Both the position numbers and the translations under genes were made by a program. A stretch of DNA of 64,000 bases from Lycorma delicatula (Eukaryota; Arthropoda; Insecta; Hemiptera; Fulgoridae): positions 58,162,201-58,226,200 of the forward strand of contig NC_134463.1 in the NCBI RefSeq assembly GCF_047948215.1, in the 5' to 3' direction. Within the stretch, counting starts at the first letter, position 1. The number at the start of each line of letters is the position of its first letter. Shown here piece after piece: positions 1 to 9,121 of the stretch. The notes beneath the pieces are model-generated. The model was not told the origin of the DNA, searched no databases, and saw only the letters and a list, made by a program, of their open reading frames with translations.

Positions 1-640
1 TCAAGTTATTAGGCGTTAAACTATTTAAATAAATCTTGTTTTCTTTTCTCTATCCAAGTATTGGTTGGACCTTAGTTTTTCTTGTTGCATAACTAGCGTC
101 TTTAAAACTTCATATTTTCTTTCCACATGTATTCCTGATGTTTTCTTCTTCTCCCTATGGTTACTTCCTTTCAACCCTCAAATATTGTTTTAAATCAGCT
201 TGAAGTCTTAGGTGATTCTCCTTTCAATTATTATTATTTTTTTTTTTTTATTAAATAATTGCTTTACATCTATACTCAAAAATTCATTATTTTTTCCCTC
301 CATTTGTAAAATATTTAGAACTTTTCTCTAACATATCTCGAAAGATTCAAATATTTTCTGATTTTCTTAAGGTCTCTGACATCCAATCTGAAGTATTGAC
401 TAGTCAAATATTCCAGATTGATATCCTAATGAATTGTTTTCTAGTATTTAAAACAAAATATTTTGATGCCAACAAACTTTTTCTCTTTTTATTAATTGCT
501 TCTTTAGTTTGAGCATCGGATTTGGTATCTAATGTTACGTAACTCCCAAAGTATTTAAATATATTGACCTACTTGCATTATTTTTTCCTCTCAAGCTGTA
601 CTTCAATCTTTTACTTTCTATGACATGTACAAATCATAAT
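1..640 (-). pseudogene. LINE-B reverse transcriptase C-terminal relic
   Basis: Decayed tail of a non-LTR retrotransposon, cut by the window edge. Read on the minus strand from about 590 to 430 it gives VNIFKYFGSYVTLDTKSD, then after a frameshift SLLASKYFVLNTRKQFIR. This is the thumb and C-terminal pattern FKYLGS.VT.D.KSD...LL.SK...L..RK.FI that follows the catalytic part of many insect LINE reverse transcriptases. The same pattern occurs in the copy at 8523-9109, so both are called LINE-B here. Stops and frameshifts are frequent and it cannot be functional. The limits are approximate, because the region towards position 1 is only weakly readable. Confidence 0.5.
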
Positions 641-749
641 CGTTTTTTTTCTACTTTATTTTTATTTTTTTATGTAAAAAAGACATATATTTCCGTATAG
701 AAATAGCTGTATAGTTATAATTGATTTGTTTTGGAAAATTTGTAAATGT

Positions 750-754
<5 letters not shown>

Positions 755-786
<32 letters not shown>
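755..786. repeat. (TA)n microsatellite
   Basis: Uninterrupted TA dinucleotide run of about 16 units. Comparable TA runs occur at 10515-10552, 11136-11162, 15791-15813, 17913-17935 and 19624-19654. Confidence 0.95.
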
Positions 787-787
<1 letters not shown>

Positions 788-1330
788 CATTTTTCTTTTT
801 TTTTACTTTCAACATTTATTGTTATTCTGATCTTTGAATTTTTAATTTATGAGATGTTTAGGACTAGCAGATTTTATTTTCTACATGTAACTTTATTTAA
901 ATGTCATGTTTGTAATTTTTCAAGTTTGGTGTATCCCTCTTACTTCATCCATTTATCACACTTTTACTTTAATTTCTTAATTTATTTTTTACCCTACGAA
1001 AAGTATACTGTTTACGAATGCTAAATAGAATTATAACATCGAGTATTGAAGGAAGAAAAACATTATTAGATAAATTAAGCAAAAGATGGATTGATACATT
1101 AGAAATATCGTTAAAAGGAACTATGACGTAATGATTAAATTGAAATTAATTAAAGAATTTAGGGACTATTAACCATCCTATATTATAAGAATATAGTTTT
1201 AATTTTTATTCATGGCCATTTAATTTTAATCTGTATCTTAAATAGTTGTAATTTAATTATGGTAGTCTTCATTTGGTTATTTATATTTGAAAATTTGTAA
1301 TTATGTTAGAAAGTATTTATTCTACATATC

Positions 1331-1393
1331 AGACGGTTAAAAAAATAAGGAGAAGACTATCCTTATTTCTTCTCCTTATTTTTTGAACCGTCT
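1331..1393. repeat. near-perfect 25-bp hairpin
   Basis: The left arm 1331-1355 (AGACGGTTAAAAAAATAAGG...) pairs with the right arm 1369-1393 with one mismatch across 25 bp, leaving a 13-base loop. Both outer ends read AGACGGTT inward. It could be a tiny foldback element or the remnant of a short inverted-repeat transposon. No flanking duplication is obvious. Confidence 0.85.
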
Positions 1394-2232
1394 AATAGAA
1401 TATTAAGAAATTTTTTTTATATGATTTATTTTGAGTTTTTTTTTAATTTTAATCTGTGCACGTATTTTAAAGAAGAAAATTGTAACTGTATACCAGATCT
1501 TGCTCAGAGTGAAATTCAAGACTAGTTGATTTAAAAGCCAGTATACTGCTATATTAACTGCCCGATCAGATATTTAATAATTACAATAATTAATAATTTA
1601 CTTGAAATTACTTTAAATTTGTTTTCCTTGCCCTGATTTAAAATTTGATTAATAAATAAACTAGGTTACAAGATATAAATTTTCCATGTATTATTATTTA
1701 TTCTTTATAAAAAGTCGAAAGTTTTAAAAAAGAAAATTAAATTATAGTGTTAAAATAAAATACCGGTTATAAAAATATAAATAGTTTACTTTCACAGATG
1801 TTTATACACTTAACACATCAAAAGTAGTATCGTGATCCAATTGAAATTTTAGTAGTCCACTTCTATAATACTATAAAATTAATATTGCAAAATTCATTGC
1901 TACCAATGTTTCAGGATTGAATCAGGTCGATCGTGATAATATGAATTATAAAAAAAGAAAATTATATCGTTTCGTCATTGTAAAATAAATCAAGATTTTT
2001 TATTTATTTATTAAATAAATATTAGATATTAAAAGAGAATTACAAAATAAAACAAAAAATTTGTTACCCTTCATTAAATTTTTATTCAATGCTTTTATTT
2101 GTAGTCGCATCAACAATTAAAGTCATTAACGACCAGTGTAATGTAATTATCCGGTAAATGTGTAGTCCCGAACAAACTCAGGCCGATCATTCATGAGACG
2201 TATGGTTAATTGAAATCCAACCACCAAAGAAC

Positions 2233-2392
2233 GGCCGGCCTCCATGGGGCGAGGAGTAGTAGCGTCTCGGCCTTTCACCCTGAGGTCCCCGGTTCGAATC
2301 TCGGTCAGGCATAGCATTTTCACATACGCTACGAATTATTCACCTCATCCTCTGAAGCAATACTTTTAACTGTGGACCCGGAGGTTAAAAAA
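2233..2392 (+). repeat. SINE1, tRNA-headed retroposon
   Basis: The tRNA-like head has an A-box-like segment (GGAGTAGTAGCGTCTCGG) and a B-box GGTTCGAATCTC about 2290-2301. The tail (2343-2388) reads CCTCTGAAGCAATACTTTT and CCCGGAGGTTAAA and ends in an A-rich run. The head is not a usable tRNA: no paired acceptor stem frames it. Related heads are at 32973-33045 (+) and 16190-16315 (-). The tail is the same module that ends the SINE2 copies in this window. Confidence 0.7.
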
Positions 2393-2395
2393 AAC

Positions 2396-2527
2396 AATAA
2401 ACCGGTATGGACGATCTAATATTAAAATCCCAATAAAAGCAATCTTTATTATGATTTGAACTTGAAAACCGATTTCGAAATCAGCTGATTTACGACGACG
2501 AGTCTACTAAACCAACCCGGTGGGTTT
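2396..2527 (-). repeat. SINE2 head, truncated, abutting SINE1
   Basis: On the minus strand this begins CCCACCGGGTTGGTTTAGTAG and continues through AAATCAGCTGATTTCG and a decayed B-box (GTTCAAATCATA). This is the head of the SINE2 family found at 17.5, 25.1, 27.4 and 58.9 kb. It joins the 3' end of the opposite-strand SINE1 copy almost base to base, giving a head-out composite. It lacks its own tail. Confidence 0.7.
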
Positions 2528-2599
2528 ATTTAAAATTTATAATAGTTTATAAGTTCAGTTAAAATAACTTAAAAATATTAAATATTTTTTTAAAATTAT

Positions 2600-3411
2600 A
2601 CCTAGTGTTCAGGGTCGTATTCGCCGAACTTCAGAAACTGATCCGGGACCCCAAAATGAGCAAAAACGTTCATATCGACATAAGTCCTCTCTTACTTTGT
2701 TTTCCTTCTGGACGCCGTTTTCTGATTTTCAACAAAAAAATTATTTCTCAGGAACGCGTAAACCTACTTTATAATTAAATTTGAGAAATATAAAGACATG
2801 TATCTTATTCTAAAAAATAAACATTTTTGAAAATATCACCTTCAAAAATTTCAAAAGATGGCGGCCATCTTAACTTTTTAATTATGATAATCTTTTTCCT
2901 ATTTTTATTTCCACAATTAATCTAATAAAAATTATTAATAATAACAGTAAATTAATAAAAATTATCACCTTACATTACGGTGCGCAAGCATACTAACCCC
3001 GGGTTAATTGTCTGCAATAACTGGATTGTATGTCAAATGATTTTTACAAAAATATTTTCAGAATAAAATGTTTAATAAATTTTTTAAGAGGTAAAAAGTT
3101 TATCAAACAAATAATTACAGAAGTATTGGAGATTAAAAAATTAATTTGACCGCCATTTTGACATTTTTGAAGGTGACCTTTTCAAAATTATTTATTCTGT
3201 AAAATAAAACACTAGCCTTAGCTTTGCTACATTTAATTAAAGTAGGTTTACCCATTCCTGAGAAATAGTTTTTTTGTTGAAAATTACAAATGGCGTCCAG
3301 AAGGAAAACAAAACAAAATAGGGCTTACGTCGATATGTACTTTTTGGCTTATTTTGGTGTCCTGAATCATTTCCTGGAGTTTAGGGAATACGTCCCGGAA
3401 CACTCTGTACT
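2600..3411. mobile_element. foldback element with ~280-bp inverted arms
   Basis: The left arm 2600-2875 and right arm 3137-3411 are imperfect reverse complements along their whole length. Shared blocks include CATATCGACGTAAG, TTTTCCTTCTGGACGCC, TTTTCAACAAAAAAA, TTTCTCAGGAA and CACCTTCAAAAAT. The outermost bases read AGTGTTC.GGG..GTATTC on both ends. The central 260 bp is AT-rich and has no coding frame. This is the architecture of a non-autonomous foldback or MITE-like DNA transposon. No transposase is present, so the parent family is unknown. TA flanks both ends, but this is weak evidence in AT-rich DNA. Confidence 0.8.
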
Positions 3412-3543
3412 TATAAAGATCTTCTCTCTTATATTGTAATACTTAGGGATTTTTTTTAAAATTAATACAGACGATTTAAATATTTTTGTAAAAATACTTG
3501 TAAAACAAAATGATAATAATTTAACGGATTTCTGTTAACATAA

Positions 3544-4521
3544 TTAGAAAAAATCTGATGTGGACACCACATGACTTCCTGTAAGCCTATTAAATTACAT
3601 GTACACATTTTTTGCTGCACTTCACTTAAACTTAATTCATTTGAAAATGAGATATACCATCCAATTATTTAATAAGGTGGACAGTTACACAATTGCATTG
3701 TGGTAGACACCACATTCCATCACAGTTTTTTGTAGTGTCCGTATCAGTATTTTATATTAATTTATACATTACTTTTGTTTCACGTCGCTCACATAGTTAT
3801 GTGGTGTAAGTGAGAACGTGTCGGATCAGTAACCATTCACACATCGGTTCGAATCCGACTACATATTACATATATTTTTTTTAACTTTTTGCTTTAATTT
3901 AAATATATTGAATTATTAATAATTATTAACCTCTGTAAGAATGTTTGAATTAAAATCAGAAGTACGTAAAATTTATTTCACAAATAACTTCCGATTTTTT
4001 TTATTTTTTTTTTTTTATTATTATTTATCGTAAAAAAATTTTACGATCAGAGGTTAATATTAAAAAATAAATCGAACTGATGTGCCTTCCCCTTGTAAGA
4101 TCCAAATTTTCATTAATTAAAATTTCATTTGGCTATAACTCTGGAACCAATGAAAGTAAGTACCACTTATGATATATCGTTGAAAATCTCTCAATGAGGG
4201 CTTATTATTGCAGTTATGAAAACTTCCGAAATCCAAACTTTTTTGGATTTTGATCTTTTTTGGACATTTTTGTTCCATCGATTGAAATCAAAATGGGAGG
4301 TGTACAGCTAGATGTTACAACAGTTCTAAATCCAAAATTTTAACATTCTACAGCTAATCGTTTTTAAGATATGAGAGATATATACGTACGTAAGTACAGA
4401 CGTCACGCTGAAACTGGTCAAAATAGATTCAGAGATGGTCAAAATGGATATTTCCGTTAAAATCTGGTAACTGAAATTTTTTGCGATTACAATACTTCCT
4501 TTACATCGTACAAGGATGTAA
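3544..4521 (-). repeat. dispersed repeat RA, copy 1 (long form)
   Basis: Read on the minus strand it starts CCTTGTACGATGTAAAGGAAG (4521 side) and ends GGTGTCCACATCAGATTTTTT (3544 side). Other copies are at 12.2, 21.0, 24.4, 50.9, 55.8 and 56.2 kb. Shared landmarks are GACGTCTGTAC.TACGTA, ATTGGTTCCAGAG.TATAGCCAAA, and a B-box-like segment after AGGCACAT. This copy is longer than the others and contains an opposite-strand tRNA-like unit near 3798-3868. It has no coding capacity. The open frame at 4326-4619 lies within the repeat and is not a gene. Confidence 0.8.
3798..3868 (+). other. tRNA-like Pol III promoter unit, probable SINE head
   Basis: The sequence carries TGGTGTAAGTG (matches the Pol III A-box pattern) and GGTTCGAATCC at 3846-3856 (canonical B-box), followed by a T8 run near 3874. 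TATGTGG at 3798-3804 can pair with CTACATA at the other end. The T-stem is only four pairs and there is no clear anticodon arm, so I do not call a functional tRNA. It lies in the opposite orientation to the RA repeat that surrounds it. It shares CACATCGGTTCGAATCC with that repeat's own internal B-box. Confidence 0.5.
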
Positions 4522-4739
4522 ATATAATTGAGAAAAGCTATTTTTTTATTTTTTTTTTGGATCAGATTAAATTTTTTATTTTTATTTCGATTTCGGTAAA
4601 TAAAATACAAAAAAAACAATTAATTTACTTATATCTATTTTGGAATATGTATCAATTTTTAACTTTTACTTTTATTTGAGTAATTGCCTTCAAATTTATT
4701 TTGATAATACAAAAACAACTATTATTATTATTTTGAGGT

Positions 4740-5310
4740 TTATCACCTTAGTGGTTATTCAGATTACGTGACGGGTATGTACCAAGTCACACGTTTTTCT
4801 ATTGTAGGAACTTCCTGATTATTGCAGTTGTTTTTAGAATTATGACTTTCTATATGTTAGCGAGCATATATAATGGGAGATCTAATATCTTCAGGTATCG
4901 TGTCATTGTTTTTGCTATTATGCCTGTGACTGATATAATCGGTACTATTATTAAGTTTTATTTTCAGATTTCTTTAAGTTCTATTGTACGAGAAGTATAT
5001 TTATCTATTTTCTCTTTTTTTTAATATTAAGTTATTATTGTTCAGTATAGCATTATGTATGTATGTATGTTCTTCTGATTTCTTGATTAATAAGATGTCT
5101 GGTCTATCAGTATTGGGTTATGAGTACTGGGTTCTGTCTGTTAGTATTGATCTGTTCCAGTATAATTTGTAGTTTGCAATCTCTAGTACGCTTTCAAGTG
5201 TGTCCTAGTATGGCATGTGTATTGTGATAAATTCATATTTAATTGCAAGTTCTTGTTGAATTATTTTCGCCGCTATTTTGTATTGTTAGTGTAAATCCTA
5301 GTCTCTGGGA
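4740..5310 (-). pseudogene. LINE C-terminus with restriction-like endonuclease motif
   Basis: Minus-strand frames spell a decayed C-terminal region typical of LINEs that use a restriction-like endonuclease (R2/R4/Dong-type). In order they give LAIKYEFI, then VLEIANYKLYWNRSILTDR, then DRPDILLIKKSEEHTYI (the RPD...K block), then NNNNLILKKRE. Further on comes IVPIISVTGIIAKTMTRYLK, followed by a block ending in IIRKFL. The PD and K residues of the nuclease signature are still readable. Stops and frameshifts separate the blocks. The fingers-palm reverse transcriptase is absent, so this is only the 3' end of an element. It ends next to the (ATT)n tract where the 5372-7111 LINE inserted. Confidence 0.6.
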
Positions 5311-5371
5311 ATAGTCTGGTTAGACTCTAGGAGTAGATGTCCTATTAAGAGCAATTATTATTATTATTATT

Positions 5372-7111
5372 TTTTTTTTTTTTTTACTGAATTTTTACGG
5401 GCATCGACTGCTAAGGTCATTAGCCCTCGTCACATTCTTTAAAAGAAATTATTATCTCCATCAGGATCGTCATATGTAAGGGTGTAAAGGGCCCTTACAT
5501 TTTATTTAAAAACACAAACTTCACAATAAACATTAAAACATGAAAGACAAGGACAATCACAAACACTTACGGGGTGTAAAGGGCCCCAATATTAAAATTT
5601 GAGATAGGTTCTCAAAAGACCATGAACTTAAAATTAAAATTAAACTAATCAATACCATATCTTTCTTTCTTCTACGAAGTCTCATTTATAGTTTGCTTAA
5701 GCACCCTCGGGGCGACCAGAACCGCCGTTGAGCAGTATATCAGTCGTGCCAGGGTGCCGTGGCAGTTGAATCCTTCTTATATCAGGCCATAGGCATGCAC
5801 GGCGTACACCCATAGCCTCGCGCCCTCAATCCACCCTTGAGGGTCCCCCATGCCATCATCGGACACACCCCGACTCACTGCTCTTGAATGCAGGTGAGCC
5901 AAAATGGCCTAGGCAAGAGGGCTACCTCCCGTCACTATACGTGCCACGCTTCGAGACTCCCTTATATGTATATATAAAACTACCGCTTAGAGTATCTCTT
6001 ACCACAGCTTTAAACTTCCATTTTATAGACTTTTAAGAAGTCCACTGGCGTGTAAAAATGCAACTATATTTTCTTCATTTCCATTATCCAGATCAGCACT
6101 AATATTATTTGTAAGACGGAACCTCTTTCTGAGGTCCTCATATATGGTACACTCTTCTATTAGATGCTTGATTGTCAGTGTTTTATTACAAACACCGCAC
6201 ATTGGTCTCACTTCGCCGGTTAACAAATATAAATTTGTTAATCGCGTGTGACCAATTCTAAGTCTGGTCACCGCTACTTGTTCACGGCGAGTCAACTTAA
6301 AGTCGCTTTTCCATTTATAAGGAGAAGTTTTAACCAAGTTTAATTTTGTATTTAAACTCCTCCATTCAGCGTTCCACTTGTTTCTTACTATGTTGGTTAG
6401 ACGGTTTTTAACATCTGCCACTCTTACAGGAAATGCATCCAAGTCATCGCAGACTGTTGCCTTTCTGGCAGCTTCGTCTGCGATTTCATTACCTATAATA
6501 CCAGCATGCCCTGGAGTCCATACAAATACGCATCGCTGTCCTCGTTGTTTTAGTACGTATAAAATAGACAGGATGTTTGCAATTAGGACATCCTTAATGT
6601 TCTTGTTCCGAATTGCGACGAGTGCACTTAATGAATCGGAACATATTAGCACTCTCTCTTCGCAATAGTGTTCAGTGTAGCGAAGAGCTTGCTGAATTGC
6701 AGTGAGTTCTGCCGTGTAGACACTGGCCACATCTGGCAGTCTCCAAGAGTGGGCTTCTTCATTTACATATATCGAGCATCCAACACCATGTTCGGTTTTA
6801 GAACCGTCAGTATAAATTCTAATATGTTCTTCGTAACTACTGACGGTTGCTAAAAATTCCTGCTGGATGATCACTGCTGGTTTCTTTTTTATTTCTCCTT
6901 GAGAGAGATCCAAACTTGTATTTACCGCTGGCAAGAGCCATGGCGGTATTTCTCTAGTAGAAATTGCTAGTGTCTCTGGTATAGCAATTTCATATTTTCT
7001 TCTTAATTCGTGGTACCTAATTCCGGTTGGTCTGGAATAGGTAGCACGATGTTCATATACTGCAGATGTTCATACTCTGGTCTCTTTTCATTACGCTTAA
7101 ATCTTTCGCCT
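5372..7111 (-). mobile_element. 5'-truncated I/Jockey-like LINE
   Basis: The minus-strand element keeps its RNase H end, a ~600-bp 3' UTR, and a poly-A tail (poly-T at 5371-5385 on the plus strand). The 3' end (GGGCTAATGACCTTAGCAG then CGATGCCCGTAAAAATTC) is a conserved ending of arthropod I-type elements. The reverse transcriptase and endonuclease are missing through 5' truncation near 7111. Both flanks are (ATT)n microsatellite (5353-5371 and 7115-7142), so it appears to have inserted into such a tract, or to have copied it as target duplication. Confidence 0.8.
6023..7069 (-). CDS. LINE ORF2 C-terminal part: RNase H and zinc-knuckle-like tail
   Basis: This encodes the RNase H domain that would degrade the RNA strand during retrotransposition. 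The open frame runs from 7069 to a stop at 6023. Counting residues from codon 6934, the catalytic acidic set is intact: D43 (YTDGS), E76 (TAELTAI), D100 (CSDS) and D153 (IADEA), with H143 in PGHAG. Near the end C246, C249, H257 and C262 form a CxxC..H..C knuckle. Before the RNase H there is a PPW motif (EIPPW) often seen in this position. A frameshift at about 7065 leads into a few more residues of the upstream frame. With no reverse transcriptase the copy is a fragment, though surprisingly undamaged. The family could be I, Jockey or a near relative. Confidence 0.85.
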   Translation of the reverse strand, partial: TSAVYEHRATYSRPTGIRYHELRRKYEIAIPETLAISTREIPPWLLPAVNTSLDLSQGEIKKKPAVIIQQEFLATVSSYEEHIRIYTDGSKTEHGVGCSIYVNEEAHSWRLPDVASVYTAELTAIQQALRYTEHYCEERVLICSDSLSALVAIRNKNIKDVLIANILSILYVLKQRGQRCVFVWTPGHAGIIGNEIADEAARKATVCDDLDAFPVRVADVKNRLTNIVRNKWNAEWRSLNTKLNLVKTSPYKWKSDFKLTRREQVAVTRLRIGHTRLTNLYLLTGEVRPMCGVCNKTLTIKHLIEECTIYEDLRKRFRLTNNISADLDNGNEENIVAFLHASGLLKSL

Positions 7112-7142
7112 TTTTTATTATTATTATTATTATTATTATTTA

Positions 7143-7469
7143 ACTAATAAAGATTTAAAAAGTAAATATTTTCATTTTCTGTTGCAAATTTAATTAACAA
7201 AAATGAATTTAAATATATTAATTTCTTCCTTAGACTCAAAAAATAAGCTTTAGTGTCTTTTTATTCTTTTTGTTTTCTCTTTGCTTTTCACTTGGAACGT
7301 TCTGAATTCAAAGCCTGGTTAGGTATAGCAGTTTCATAACCTACAAAAACTCATCTATAATAAACTAACTGTAATTAGGTATAAACATGTTTTTGCTTAG
7401 TCAATAAATAAAATAATTCTGCCATCGGACCTATAAAAGCAATAAAAAGAGGTTAAATTTCTTGGAGAA
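7143..7469. other. AT-rich gap, nothing recognised
   Basis: Short interval between the (TTA)n tract and LINE-A relics. No coding frame or repeat family recognised. Confidence 0.5.
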
Positions 7470-7745
7470 TAAGATCAGGATGGACCTAAACAGAGTAAAT
7501 AAACAAATTTTTGATAAGCTGTGGAACGTGAAAGTAAATTAAATTACCTGAAACAGATGTAAAAGGACCTCCAAAGTATTGACTTGAAAGAAGAGGACTT
7601 TAACGATAATTTCCGAAGATTAATTTAAAATATAAATTTTATTTTAGTAGGAAGAAAATGGACAGATGAGCAAAAAAAAAGTCGTGCTGAAAAAATTAGA
7701 AACGCATGGAAGAAGAAAAAAGAAGCTGGAAACAAAAAATCTTTC
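7470..7745 (+). pseudogene. LINE-A C-terminal relic 1
   Basis: Plus-strand frames read IRMDLNRVNKQIFDKLWNVK, then DLQSIDLKEEDFNDNFRR, then VGRKWTDEQKKSRAEKI and AWKKKK. This order (GH..RM..NR..K.IF, then a linker, then G.KW.EE.K...E.M...W) is a characteristic 3' end of one insect LINE lineage, called LINE-A here. The relic at 7755-8260 and the better preserved copy at 29935-31510 show the same series. Frameshifts and stops make it non-functional. Confidence 0.6.
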
Positions 7746-7754
7746 TATACGCAA

Positions 7755-8260
7755 TATTGAGATATTTCACTACAGCAGTCAGACCAGTGATCTAATACTG
7801 AATCGAAAGAGCAGATCTGGAGCTTAGAAAATATCCTAAAAAACCGAGAAAAAAAATTTAACTGTCCAGAAAAATAGAAGACGAGTACAGACTAAAATCA
7901 AATAAAGAAATTTATAAAATCTATCATGAAAATTTGGAAACTGTAATTAAACAAAAAAATTCTCGGACGTATGTTCCGAATGAATCCAAATAATCGAAAT
8001 AAACAATTTTTTGAAAAACTTCGGAAACTAAAATTAAACCTTTAATCTGGTTACATATAAACCAGATAGATTAAAGGGATACTTCATAACTTAAGGATAA
8101 AAAAGAGTACTATTTGAACAGAATGAAGTTTATAGAAATAATTTATAATGTGAAGGAAGAAAGAACACCAGAAGAAAATGGGTAGAAGAAGAATAGACAA
8201 TGAAGGAAATATGGAAAAAAAGAAATAATATTGGCGTAGTTCTTGGAAGACCGCTTCAAA
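7755..8260 (+). pseudogene. LINE-A C-terminal relic 2, directly after relic 1
   Basis: Frames read LRYFTTAVRPVI (the usual YKTV.RPV.LY block), then EDEYRLKSNKEIYKIYHENL, then RMFRMNPNNRNKQFFEKL, and finally MKEIWKKR. It repeats the order seen just upstream (RM..NR..K.IF...W), so two ends of the same LINE family lie in tandem and same orientation. This may be two insertions, or one insertion into another near its 3' end. Multiple stops are present. Confidence 0.6.
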
Positions 8261-8510
8261 ATACGATAAAAATTTTTAAGTACAAGAAATAAACCATTAA
8301 ATTTTATGTTACATTAGATATATAGGCAGATTTTGTTTACAGCTACCTAAAGTTATAAATACGTGTTGAGTTATTAGCCTGTTATATGTTGTCTAACCAA
8401 TCAACCATATAGAATATGTTTGAGTTTCTTAATTTTGTTTTTAATTATCATTTTAGCAAAACCGTATTTCAAAGAGAAAAAAATGTAAAGCATAAAATTT
8501 TACTATTTTA
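8261..8510. other. spacer before LINE-B insertion
   Basis: AT-rich spacer with no recognised feature. Its last bases, at 8511 onward, are the target copy used by the LINE-B insertion. Confidence 0.5.
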
Positions 8511-8522
8511 CACTCTATAGTG

Positions 8523-9109
8523 GAGGTAGAAGAATTTTGTTATTTGGGAAGTAAAATTACTAAAGATGGACGAAGCAGGAGCGATATAAAATGCCGAATA
8601 GCACAAGCTAAACGAGCCTTCAGTAAGAAATAAAATTTGTTTACATCAAAAATTAATTTAAATGTCAGGAAAAGATTTTTGAAAGTGTATGTTTGGAGTG
8701 TCGTTTTATATGGAAGTGAAACTTGGACAATCGGAATATCTGAGAAGAAAAGATTAGAAGCTTTTGAAATGTGGTGCTATAGGAGAATGTTAAAAATCAG
8801 ATGGGTGGATAAAGTGACAAATGAAGAGGTATTGCGGCAAATAGATGAAGAAAGAAGCATTTGGAAAAATATAGTTAAAAGAAGAGACAGACTTATAGGC
8901 CACATACTAAGGCATCCTGGAATAGTCGCTTTAATATTGGAAGGACAGGTAGAAGGGAAAAATTGTGTAGGCAGGCCACGTTTGGAGTATGTAAAACAAA
9001 TTGTTGGGGATGTAGGATGTAGAGGGTATACTGAAATGAAACGACTAGCACTAGATAGGGAATCTTGGAGAGCTGCATCAAACAAAAATGAAATGAAGAC
9101 AAAAAAAAA
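8523..9109 (+). mobile_element. 5'-truncated LINE-B insertion with 12-bp target duplication
   Basis: CACTCTATAGTG occurs at 8511-8522 and again at 9110-9121. It flanks a fragment that ends in a run of nine A's, which is the hallmark of target-primed reverse transcription. The insert translates as a reverse transcriptase C-terminus. It reads FCYLGSKITKDGRSRSDI, a stop at 8631, then FTSKINLNVRKRFLK, VVLYGSETWTI and LEAFEMWCYRRMLKIRW. It continues IGHILRHPG, EGQVEGK and GRPR. Only one stop interrupts it, so the copy is fairly young. The catalytic palm was lost by 5' truncation. The open frame 8637-9119 is therefore element sequence and not a host gene. Confidence 0.9.
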
Positions 9110-9121
9110 CACTCTATAGTG

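Larger units (their letters stand above)
641..2232. other. AT-rich intergenic stretch, no gene seen
   Basis: Very AT-rich DNA with homopolymer runs and no credible coding frame or splice-framed exon. It holds a (TA)16 microsatellite at 755-786 and a sharp hairpin at 1331-1393, both listed separately. Nothing else recognised. Confidence 0.6.

Noticed and set aside
2250..2310. tRNA gene suggested by a canonical B-box
   Set aside because: No 7-bp acceptor stem or anticodon arm frames it, and the same head recurs with SINE tails, so it is a SINE promoter.
7660..7740. Homing-endonuclease-like DNA-binding module from WTDEQKKSRAEKI
   Set aside because: The flanking RM..NR..K.IF series shows this is the normal tail of a LINE-A reverse transcriptase.
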